Positions 1 to 5,537 of a stretch of 6,046 nt of DNA are shown one piece after another; positions within the stretch are counted from its first letter, which is position 1, and every line of letters begins with the position of its first letter. The stretch is from Enteractinococcus sp. Lineage in GTDB: Bacteria; Actinomycetota; Actinomycetes; Actinomycetales; Micrococcaceae. Both the position numbers and the translations under genes were made by a program. The notes under the pieces were generated by a model. That model was not told the DNA's origin, did not search any database, and saw nothing but the letters and a program-made list of their open reading frames with translations. The stretch lies in contig JAJUIX010000079.1 of assembly GCA_029267455.1 (NCBI GenBank), positions 1 through 6,046 on the forward strand. The letters are read 5' to 3'.

Positions 1-70
1 AACACTCGGACATTGCCGAGGTTGGTAGAAATGTCCATATCACGCACTACTAGGAGTACATTTCCCCACT

Positions 71-640
71 ATGGTCAACCGTCGAAGATTTGCAAAAAAC
101 ATTCAGGAGTCCCAACCGGCGGTCTCTGAGATGGATCCGCTACAGCGCTCTGAACTGCAATCACTTATCGGCGCTGTAGTTGAAGGACAGGGGCTTTGGT
201 GCGAAGAAGTCCTCGTTGGCGGACAACCCGGTGATCGGGTGTTGTCCGTTGTGGTGGACCGCATAGATGAGCTCGAAGGTGTGAGCTTAGATACCATCAG
301 TGTCATCACTCAAGAGGTTTCTGCTGCGTTAGATGCACAAGGCGATGCGATCCCTGAACTGGGAGCTGATTCCTACACGCTTGAAGTCACCACGCCGGGT
401 ACTGATCGGCCCCTGGTTCGTAAACATCACTGGCAAAAGAACCTCGGACGGATCGTCAACGTCAGCATCGATGGTGCAGAACCTACTGACGCTCAAATTC
501 TTAGCGTGGATGCCGAAGGCGTTGAGCTAGTGGTTCTGACACCGGGGGCGAAAAAAGGCATGCCGCCCAAACGCTCGGCTCCTGCGTACTACACCTACGA
601 TCGGCTGACTAATGCAACGATTCAAGTTCAGCTAAAATAG
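71..640 (+). CDS. rimP: Ribosome maturation factor RimP
   Basis: RimP binds the free 30S subunit and helps late maturation of its head, acting in the cytoplasm. The product is 189 aa, close to the usual actinobacterial length. The N-terminal alpha/beta domain runs from about residue 27 to 115 and ends in the family signature at residues 102-115 (YTLEVTTPGTDRPL, matching the usual LEVSSPGLDRPL). The rest is the SH3-like C-terminal domain, with a Lys-rich insertion near residues 161-168. The ATG at 71 has AGGAG at 52-56, but the 14-base gap is long. The only nearby alternative is ATG 131 (residue 21), whose AGGAG at 105-109 is even further away, so 71 is kept with some doubt. It is the first gene seen of the nusA-infB operon, its usual place in actinobacteria. 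The identification is secure; only the start is uncertain. Confidence 0.94.
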   Translation: MVNRRRFAKNIQESQPAVSEMDPLQRSELQSLIGAVVEGQGLWCEEVLVGGQPGDRVLSVVVDRIDELEGVSLDTISVITQEVSAALDAQGDAIPELGADSYTLEVTTPGTDRPLVRKHHWQKNLGRIVNVSIDGAEPTDAQILSVDAEGVELVVLTPGAKKGMPPKRSAPAYYTYDRLTNATIQVQLK

Positions 641-706
641 TTCGGAAGCTCATATTCCGCTCAGCTATAACTGCACAACATAACAGAATCACAAGTGAAT
701 GACCCT

Positions 707-711
707 GGAGG
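707..711 (+). promoter_or_regulatory. Shine-Dalgarno that sets the nusA start
   Basis: GGAGG lies 5 bases upstream of GTG 717. It falls inside the longer open frame that begins at ATG 699, and ATG 699 has no purine-rich site before it. This site therefore points to GTG 717 as the real start, giving a protein that begins (V/M)DIDISLLR, as NusA proteins of actinobacteria do. Confidence 0.8.
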
Positions 712-716
712 ACCTG

Positions 717-1721
717 GTGGATATCGATATTTCCCTGCTGCGCATGCTTGAAACGGAACATGAGATTCCGATGGATCAGCTGATCTCAACAATTGAACAA
801 GCATTGCTGCTTGCCTACCAAAAATCTCCCGGCGCCATCCCACAAGCGCGTGCTGAACTCGATAAGAAAACCGGCAAGGTTACCATTTGGGCCGTCGAAT
901 ATGGCGACGACGATCAACCTATCGGGGAATTCGACGACACCCCATCAGGCTTCGATCGCATTGCGGCATCAACGGCACGCCAGGTGATTGTCCAACGACT
1001 CAGAGATGCCGAAGATGACCAGGTGCTGGGCGAGTTCCGAGACAAGCAAGATCAGGTGGTCTCAGGTGTCATCCAACAGGGCACGAACCCTCACATGGTC
1101 CAAGTTGATTTGGGCAGTGTCGAAGGTGTTCTCCCACCGGCAGAACAAGTCCCTGGCGAAGATTATTCGCACGGCACACGGTTGCGCAGCTATGTCGTAT
1201 CCGTCAGTCGCGGTAACAAGGGCCCGTCCATTACCCTGTCGCGCTCTCACCCAGGGTTAGTACGGAAACTTTTTGAATTCGAAGTCCCAGAGATTGCCAA
1301 CGGTACCGTTGAGATCGCAGCCATTGCTCGCGAAGCCGGACATCGCACGAAAATTGCGGTCAAAGCTAATGAGCCCGGTATCAATGCCAAAGGGGCATGC
1401 ATCGGTGAAATGGGTGCTCGTGTTCGTGCGGTAATGACCGAACTCAACGACGAAAAGATCGATATTGTCGATTACTCCGAAGACCCAGCAGAGTTTATTG
1501 CCGCTGCATTATCGCCGTCGAAGGTGGTCAAGGTATTTGGAGTAGACGAAGCGACTCGGTCTGCTTCCGTTGTCGTACCCGACTATCAGTTGTCGTTGGC
1601 CATCGGTAAGGAAGGCCAAAACGCGCGCTTGGCGGCGAAATTAACCGGATGGCGAATCGACATCATGGGTGAGACCGTCTATGAACAACAAGCAGCCGGT
1701 CAGGTAACTCCAGAGGACTAG
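717..1721 (+). CDS. nusA: Transcription termination/antitermination factor NusA
   Basis: NusA binds RNA polymerase and nascent RNA and controls pausing, intrinsic termination and rRNA antitermination. From GTG 717 the product is 334 aa. The order is an N-terminal polymerase-binding domain (about 1-105), an S1 domain (about 108-178) and two KH domains. KH1 shows IGEMGAR at 229-235 (the GxxG loop) and KH2 shows IGKEGQN at 296-302. The protein ends soon after KH2, so the acidic C-terminal repeats of the E. coli protein are absent, as is normal for actinobacteria. The in-frame ATG at 699 would add six residues, but the GGAGG at 707-711 and the family N-terminus favour 717. The 76-base gap after rimP has only a weak 5-bp hairpin at 643-659 and no clear promoter, so co-transcription with rimP is likely. 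Confidence 0.96.
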   Translation: MDIDISLLRMLETEHEIPMDQLISTIEQALLLAYQKSPGAIPQARAELDKKTGKVTIWAVEYGDDDQPIGEFDDTPSGFDRIAASTARQVIVQRLRDAEDDQVLGEFRDKQDQVVSGVIQQGTNPHMVQVDLGSVEGVLPPAEQVPGEDYSHGTRLRSYVVSVSRGNKGPSITLSRSHPGLVRKLFEFEVPEIANGTVEIAAIAREAGHRTKIAVKANEPGINAKGACIGEMGARVRAVMTELNDEKIDIVDYSEDPAEFIAAALSPSKVVKVFGVDEATRSASVVVPDYQLSLAIGKEGQNARLAAKLTGWRIDIMGETVYEQQAAGQVTPED

Positions 1722-1726
1722 CTCCT

Positions 1727-1757
1727 TTGGCATCTACCAGGCGATTTGCGTTAGACT
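1727..1757 (+). promoter_or_regulatory. Possible internal sigma70-type promoter before rnpM
   Basis: TTGGCA at 1727-1732 differs from TTGACA at one base. TAGACT at 1752-1757 fits the actinobacterial TANNNT -10 pattern. The 19-base spacer is at the long end of the usable range. The location just after the nusA stop, with 38 bases left before the rnpM ATG, suits an internal promoter for rnpM-infB. The call rests on hexamers only. Confidence 0.4.
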
Positions 1758-1795
1758 ATTAAAGGTTGACGAGTGTGTGACAGATGTGGAGGCCC

Positions 1796-2110
1796 ATGGC
1801 CAACCATGAACCGACGCGATTATGCGTTGGCTGTCGCATACGAGAAACCACAAAAAACTTGGTGCGCGTAGCGTTTGAAGACGCCGGCGATTCCCGATCG
1901 CTGGTTGTGGATCAACGCAGCGTACTACCCGGACGTGGTGCTTGGTTGCATCGCGATCCGGCGTGTTTATCCGCAGCTTTACGGAACCGAGCATTCGCTC
2001 GAGCTTTTCGTGGCCCCGTGGTCACCGAAGAGCTTGAGCAAGTCCTTGCGACGTGGCAAGCGGAGAACGCTCATACACAAAACAATGATGAAAGCGGGTC
2101 AGAGATCTGA
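1796..2110 (+). CDS. rnpM: RNase P modulator RnpM (YlxR family, DUF448)
   Basis: This is a small nucleic-acid-binding protein of the YlxR family. Members in Firmicutes have been shown to bind RNase P RNA and modulate its activity; the same role here is by homology. The product is 104 aa from ATG 1796. It shows the family pattern: LCVGCR at 9-14 (Cys10, Cys13), NLVRV at 21-25, VVD at 37-39, the hallmark GRGAW at 46-50, and Cys57 followed by a basic helix (ALRNRAFARAFRG). The C-terminal tail is acidic and polar. GGAGG at 1788-1792 is 3 bases before ATG 1796, which is short. The in-frame ATG 1784 (adding MWRP) lacks a good site, so 1796 is preferred without certainty. The gene sits between nusA and infB, its standard place, without the ylxQ neighbour found in Firmicutes. 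Its TGA stop overlaps the next ATG by one base (TGATG, 2108-2112). Confidence 0.92.
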   Translation: MANHEPTRLCVGCRIRETTKNLVRVAFEDAGDSRSLVVDQRSVLPGRGAWLHRDPACLSAALRNRAFARAFRGPVVTEELEQVLATWQAENAHTQNNDESGSEI

Positions 2111-2149
2111 TGGATACCCGGTGAGCACACGATGAGTGCCCAACGATGA
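2110..2149 (+). other. Chain of stop-start overlapping mini-ORFs
   Basis: Three tiny frames follow the rnpM stop without a break: ATG 2110-TGA 2124 (MDTR), GTG 2121-TGA 2135 ((V/M)STR) and ATG 2132-TGA 2149 (MSAQR). The links are TGATG from rnpM, then GTGA, ATGA and ATGA, the last leading into the ORF at 2146. Each step moves the frame back by one. All three end in an Arg codon followed by TGA. None has its own Shine-Dalgarno, so translation would depend on termination-reinitiation by ribosomes leaving rnpM. Whether the peptides are made or matter is unknown; the junctions themselves may be the functional part. Confidence 0.5.
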
Positions 2150-2253
2150 ATATCACAGTCAGTTCACAACGCATGAGCAATCGCGGAAGCGGTGACATGC
2201 GGATGATGACAGAGCATACCGTTCGACCGGCCAGAATCGCGGTAGTGTACTAA
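2146..2253 (+). other. 35-codon leader ORF, unproven
   Basis: This frame starts at the ATG of the final ATGA junction and ends at TAA 2251-2253, 39 bases before the infB start. The peptide begins MNITVSSQRMSNRG and ends RPARIAVVY, and is basic and Met-rich with no family resemblance I recognise. It has no Shine-Dalgarno. The hairpin at 2171-2200 lies inside it, so a ribosome reading it would unfold that structure. It could be a leader peptide, or chance readthrough of a structured RNA; the evidence for coding is weak. Confidence 0.25.
2171..2200 (+). promoter_or_regulatory. Two-part RNA hairpin with GNRA-type loop
   Basis: The outer stem is GCATG (2171-2175) with CATGC (2196-2200). The inner stem is ATCGC (2180-2184) with GCGGT (2189-2193), including one U-G pair, closed by the tetraloop GGAA (2185-2188). 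An asymmetric internal loop (AGCA opposite GA) separates the two stems. GNRA loops on short stems are common in structured RNAs, which favours a real fold, though each helix is only 5 bp. Confidence 0.4.
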
Positions 2254-2264
2254 GAATAGTGCAA

Positions 2265-2297
2265 GCCACGATTCAGCCAGAATAGGAGAATCGTGGC
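2265..2297 (+). promoter_or_regulatory. Hairpin enclosing the infB start codon
   Basis: GCCACGATTC (2265-2274) and GAATCGTGGC (2288-2297) are perfect reverse complements, giving a 10-bp stem with a 13-base loop. The infB GTG (2293-2295) lies inside the 3' arm, and the AGGAG Shine-Dalgarno (2284-2288) occupies the end of the loop and the first stem base. If formed, the stem would block initiation at infB until opened. Not followed by a T run, so it is not a terminator. The pairing is seen directly; the repressive role is inferred. Confidence 0.65.
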
Positions 2298-5058
2298 GAA
2301 ACTGCGCGTCCACGAAGTTGCCAAGCAACTTGGGATTACATCCCGCGAGGCGCTGGACAAACTCGAAGAAATTGGCGAGTTCGTCTCTTCAGCATCCTCA
2401 ACAATTGAACCACCGGTAGTGAAGCGTCTTAAAAAGGAATTCGCCGACGCCGCACCGGCAGAAAAAGCAAAGCCAGCTGCTAAGAAAGCTGCGCCAAAAC
2501 CTCAGGCGAAGAAACCAGCTGCCCCCAAAGCGGAGCAACCTCAAGCTCCTGCGAAAGAATCGAAGCCTGCGGCACCAAAGCCTGCGCCAAAAGCTGCGAC
2601 ACCGAAACCTGCAGCTGCCGCTCCGCAAGCTGAAACTCCCAAGCCGGCCGCTAAACCTGCGCCAAAGCCTGGGGCTTCTCAACCTGCGCCAAAACCAGGT
2701 ACGGCTAAGCAAGGTGGCGCCAAACCATCTGCGGCGAAGCCAGCACCGAAACCAGGGCCAAAACCAGCTGCACCCCGGCCGGGCAATAACCCGTTCCAGT
2801 CGAAAGAAGACACCACAGCCCCACGTCCTGGACCTCGTCCTGGAAATAACCCGTTTGCACCGCAACAAGGCATGCGCCAAGAACAACGCGGTGGCGGTCC
2901 ACGCCCTGCACCAGGTCGTGGCGCACCAAAACCAGGTCCACGCAAGGGCGCACCGAAACCAGGGACTAAACCAGGTGGCAAACCTGCACCAGCACCCCGG
3001 AGTTCTGGCCCACGGCCATCACCGGCCATGATGCCCGAACAGATCACCCCACCGAAGCCCACACCACCCGGTCGCGGTAGCGGTCCACGCCGTGGAGGCG
3101 GCGGTCCACGTCGCGGCCCAGGCCGTGGCTCCGCACAGGGTGCCTTCGGTCGCGGCCCACAGACCGGGCGACGTCGTTCGAAGAAGCGTCAACGTCGCGA
3201 GGAACAACAACAGCAGGCACCAGTTATCGGTGGCGTCAAGGTACCAAAAGGTGACGGCAATACTGTTATCCGTTTGCGTCGTGGCTCCTCGATTGCTGAC
3301 CTCGCTGAACGCATCAAGGCCGATCCAGCTGCTTTGGTGACCGTCCTGTTCCACCTGGGTGAAATGGCCACGGCCAACCAGTCTCTAGATGAGGACACGT
3401 TCGCTATCTTGGGTGAAGAAATCGGCTACAAAGTCGAAATCGTCTCCCCTGAAGAAGAAGACCGTGAAATCCTGGCTGCCTTCGACATTGATCTTGACCA
3501 GGCAGAAGACGAAGAGGACATGGAAGCGCGCCCGGCAGTCGTTACTGTCATGGGTCACGTGGACCACGGTAAAACCCGCACCCTGGATGCTATCCGCTCC
3601 GCCCGAGTCCGCGAGTCGGAAGCCGGGGGCATTACCCAGCACATTGGTGCTTACCAGGTTGAAGTACCGCATGAAGGCAAACAGCGCTTATTGACCTTTA
3701 TCGATACCCCTGGTCACGAAGCGTTTACCGCTATGCGTGCACGTGGTGCCAAAGTCACCGATATCGCTGTGCTGGTTGTTGCCGCCGACGACGGGGTCAT
3801 GCCCCAGACCGTTGAAGCGCTCAACCACGCTAAAGCGGCCGACGTCCCAATTGTCGTCGCCATTAACAAGGTCGATAAGGAAGGCGCCAATCCGGATCGT
3901 ATCCGCGGTGAGCTGTCCGAATACGGGCTTGTACCAGAAGAATATGGTGGCGACACCATCTTTGTGGAAATCTCTGCGTTGCAGAAGCAAAATATCGATG
4001 GACTGCTTGAATCGATCTTGCTGACCGCAGATGCGGCGCTTGAATTGACCGCTAACCCAGACAGCGAAGCCCGCGGTGTGGCTATTGAAGCCAACCTCGA
4101 CCGTGGACGCGGCCCGGTAGCCACCGTGCTAGTCCAAAACGGTACGCTGCGCGTTGGGGATAACATGGTCGTTGGAGACGCACACGGTCGTGTCCGCGCG
4201 ATGTTCGATGAGTACGGTGATCCCGTGGACAAAGCGCTGCCGTCACGTCCGGTACAGGTGCTTGGTCTCTCCAATGTGCCACGCGCCGGTGACGTCTTCT
4301 TGGTTACCGACGACGAACGTACTGCACGTCAGATTGCAGAGCGTCGTGAAACAGCCAAGCGCAACGCCACCCTGGCACGCCGTCGCAAGCGCATCACTCT
4401 GGAAGAATTCGATCAGGCAGTGGCCGAAGGCAAACTGGATACGCTCAACCTCATTATCAAAGGTGACGCATCCGGTCCGGTCGAAGCACTTGAAGATTCG
4501 CTTATGCAAATCGACGTTGGCGGTAAAGATGAAGTGCAGCTGCGCGTCATCCACCGTGGCGTCGGTGCAATTACTCAGAACGATGTCAACCTGGCGACCG
4601 TTGACGACGCCGTCATTATCGGCTTCAACGTTCGCCCAGCAGAACGCGTCAGCGAGATGGCAGAAGAAGAAGGCGTGGACATGCGCTTCTACACCGTCAT
4701 CTACGACGTCATCGATGACATCGAACAAGCACTCAAGGGCATGCTGAAACCGGAGTACGAAGAAGCGGTCCTGGGCCGTGCCGAAGTTCGCGAGATCTTC
4801 CGCTCATCCAAGGCCGGTACCATCGCCGGTTCGATGGTCACCTCCGGTATCATCCGCCGAAACGCCAAGGCACGCCTGTTGCGTGACAACAAAGTCGTCG
4901 CAGATGACCTTACGATCGGTTCGCTGCGTCGCTTCACGGACGACGTCACCGAAGTCCGCGAAGGCTTCGAATGCGGTATCGGACTTGGCAAATTCAGCGA
5001 CATCCGCGAAGGTGACGTGATCGAAAACTACGAAATGCGAGAAATACCACGCGTATAA
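2293..5058 (+). CDS. infB: Translation initiation factor IF-2
   Basis: IF-2 is the GTPase that places fMet-tRNA on the 30S subunit and promotes 50S joining. The product is 921 aa, a normal length for actinobacteria. Order: an N-terminal IF2_N helical domain (about 1-50, [13 protein letters not shown]); a low-complexity Ala/Pro/Lys region (about 54-250); a Gly/Arg-rich and then strongly basic segment (about 260-302); a second IF2_N domain (about 325-385); the G domain; then domains II, III and the C-terminal fMet-tRNA-binding barrel. G-domain motifs are intact: G1 GHVDHGKT at 421-428, switch I Thr448 in GGITQHIG, G3 DTPGH at 471-475, G4 NKVD at 525-528 and G5 SAL at 561-563. The C-terminal domain carries FECGIGL with Cys894. 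G1 is followed by RTLDAI where actinobacteria usually have RLLDAI. The GTG start has AGGAG four bases upstream and lies in a hairpin stem (2265-2297), implying translational control. Confidence 0.98.
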   Translation: MAKLRVHEVAKQLGITSREALDKLEEIGEFVSSASSTIEPPVVKRLKKEFADAAPAEKAKPAAKKAAPKPQAKKPAAPKAEQPQAPAKESKPAAPKPAPKAATPKPAAAAPQAETPKPAAKPAPKPGASQPAPKPGTAKQGGAKPSAAKPAPKPGPKPAAPRPGNNPFQSKEDTTAPRPGPRPGNNPFAPQQGMRQEQRGGGPRPAPGRGAPKPGPRKGAPKPGTKPGGKPAPAPRSSGPRPSPAMMPEQITPPKPTPPGRGSGPRRGGGGPRRGPGRGSAQGAFGRGPQTGRRRSKKRQRREEQQQQAPVIGGVKVPKGDGNTVIRLRRGSSIADLAERIKADPAALVTVLFHLGEMATANQSLDEDTFAILGEEIGYKVEIVSPEEEDREILAAFDIDLDQAEDEEDMEARPAVVTVMGHVDHGKTRTLDAIRSARVRESEAGGITQHIGAYQVEVPHEGKQRLLTFIDTPGHEAFTAMRARGAKVTDIAVLVVAADDGVMPQTVEALNHAKAADVPIVVAINKVDKEGANPDRIRGELSEYGLVPEEYGGDTIFVEISALQKQNIDGLLESILLTADAALELTANPDSEARGVAIEANLDRGRGPVATVLVQNGTLRVGDNMVVGDAHGRVRAMFDEYGDPVDKALPSRPVQVLGLSNVPRAGDVFLVTDDERTARQIAERRETAKRNATLARRRKRITLEEFDQAVAEGKLDTLNLIIKGDASGPVEALEDSLMQIDVGGKDEVQLRVIHRGVGAITQNDVNLATVDDAVIIGFNVRPAERVSEMAEEEGVDMRFYTVIYDVIDDIEQALKGMLKPEYEEAVLGRAEVREIFRSSKAGTIAGSMVTSGIIRRNAKARLLRDNKVVADDLTIGSLRRFTDDVTEVREGFECGIGLGKFSDIREGDVIENYEMREIPRV
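2776..2856 (+). repeat. Duplicated RPGNNPF motif in the IF-2 linker
   Basis: RPGNNPF occurs at residues 162-168 (bases 2776-2796) and again at 182-188 (2836-2856), 20 residues apart. At the DNA level both copies share AATAACCCGTT, while the arginine, proline and glycine codons differ. The motif stands out as a fixed element in otherwise degenerate KP/AP repeats (such as PAPKPG). I recall RPGNNPF as common in actinobacterial IF-2; its function is unknown to me. Confidence 0.55.
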
Positions 5059-5063
5059 CTTGC

Positions 5064-5098
5064 ACGCCCGCGGCGTCCCCTGCGGACGCCGCGGGCGT
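5064..5098 (+). terminator. Strong GC hairpin between infB and rbfA, no U-tract
   Basis: ACGCCCGCGGCGTCC (5064-5078) pairs perfectly with GGACGCCGCGGGCGT (5084-5098): 15 bp with the 5-base loop CCTGC. It starts 5 bases after the infB stop. Only TTA follows, so it is not a canonical Rho-independent terminator. The rbfA Shine-Dalgarno begins 9 bases after the stem, which argues against complete termination. Likely roles are a partial terminator of the U-less type proposed for actinobacteria, a 3'-end stabiliser for the infB message, or an RNA processing site. The pairing is certain; the role is not. Confidence 0.55.
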
Positions 5099-5120
5099 TA
5101 CCCATTTGAGGAGACCTGCA

Positions 5121-5534
5121 ATGGCAGCTCATAACCGTGCCGCACGACTGGCACAACGGATCAAAGTGATCCTCGCCGAAGCCTTACACAAGACGATCAA
5201 AGATGACCGAGTCGATAACGTGACCATCACTGAAGCTCGCGTCACCAATGATCTGCAGCAAGCCACCGTGTACTACACCGTCTACGGTGATGAGGAGACC
5301 GTGGCGGCTGCGCACGAGGCGATGGAAGAAAACCGCGGCCTCTTGCGTCGTGAAATGGGCCGGGGGCTCAATATTCGCTTGGTCCCCACTTTGGAACTCA
5401 TCCGCGATACGGTGCCTGAAACTGCCGCACAGCTTGAAAAAGTCTTGCGCGAAGCCAAGGCACGGGACGCTGAACTCGCCGCACAGCGGGAATCGGCCAC
5501 CTATGCGGGCGACGAAGACCCTTATAAGGAATAA
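5121..5534 (+). CDS. rbfA: 30S ribosome-binding factor RbfA
   Basis: RbfA is a single KH-fold protein that binds the 30S subunit near the 5' end of 16S rRNA and acts in late maturation and cold adaptation. The product is 137 aa from ATG 5121. The N-terminal helix carries RLAQRIKVILAEAL. The KH core shows VTITEARVTNDLQQATVYYTVYG, where E. coli and others have a similar VTDV.VS.DL..A.VYV line. The C-terminal region shows LELIRDTVPETAAQLEKVL, and the tail ATYAGDEDPYKE is typical of actinobacteria. GAGGAG at 5108-5113 with a 7-base gap sets ATG 5121; the in-frame TTG at 5106 overlaps that site and is rejected. It follows the 5064-5098 hairpin, so its level may differ from infB, and it is tightly coupled to truB 3 bases downstream. 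Confidence 0.96.
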   Translation: MAAHNRAARLAQRIKVILAEALHKTIKDDRVDNVTITEARVTNDLQQATVYYTVYGDEETVAAAHEAMEENRGLLRREMGRGLNIRLVPTLELIRDTVPETAAQLEKVLREAKARDAELAAQRESATYAGDEDPYKE

Positions 5535-5537
5535 CTC

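Larger units (their letters stand above)
2110..2297 (+). promoter_or_regulatory. Structured rnpM-infB intercistronic leader
   Basis: This interval carries no full-size gene but is not empty. Its first part is a run of overlapping mini-ORFs (2110-2149), continued by a 35-codon ORF (2146-2253). The second part holds potential RNA hairpins at 2171-2200, 2217-2244 (TACCG/CGGTA around an 18-base loop), 2247-2262 (GTACTA/TAGTGC with AGAA loop and one G-U pair) and 2265-2297 (perfect 10 bp, containing the infB start). The dense arrangement suggests translational control of IF-2. From memory, infB leaders of other actinobacteria such as Streptomyces carry similar ATGAGTACGCGATGA-type runs; this was not checked. 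The regulatory role is inferred. Confidence 0.6.

Noticed and set aside
5..20. CTCGG/CCGAG inverted repeat upstream of rimP
   Set aside because: Only 5 bp, with no T run and no clear promoter nearby; it could be chance.
643..671. CGGAA/TTCCG hairpin and TATAAC as a nusA terminator or promoter
   Set aside because: The stem is 5 bp without a T run, and TATAAC has no matching -35 at a usable distance.
699..716. ATG 699 as the nusA start
   Set aside because: No Shine-Dalgarno precedes it, while GGAGG at 707-711 is ideally placed for GTG 717, where the family N-terminus DIDISLLR begins.
2222..2248. TTCGAC and TAGTGT as an infB promoter
   Set aside because: The 15-base spacer is short, the -35 is poor, and the same bases are explained by the RNA helices of the leader.
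2111..2292. A ylxQ (L7Ae-like) gene or remnant between rnpM and infB
   Set aside because: No frame shows L7Ae-like sequence; the gene is normally absent from this position in actinobacteria.
2398..2886. Minus-strand open frame rich in Arg, Trp and Leu
   Set aside because: It is a by-product of the biased Ala/Pro/Lys codons of the IF-2 linker; it has no family resemblance and no ribosome site.
3714..4274. 186-codon minus-strand open frame opposite the IF-2 G domain
   Set aside because: The opposite strand encodes intact GTPase motifs; the Ser/Thr/Ala-rich translation looks like an antisense shadow.
4154..4747. 197-codon plus-strand open frame overlapping infB in another frame
   Set aside because: Its composition is unusual, it matches no recognised family, and it lies within the conserved IF-2 domains.
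5106..5120. TTG 5106 as the rbfA start
   Set aside because: It overlaps the GAGGAG that serves ATG 5121, and the added residues are not part of the family.
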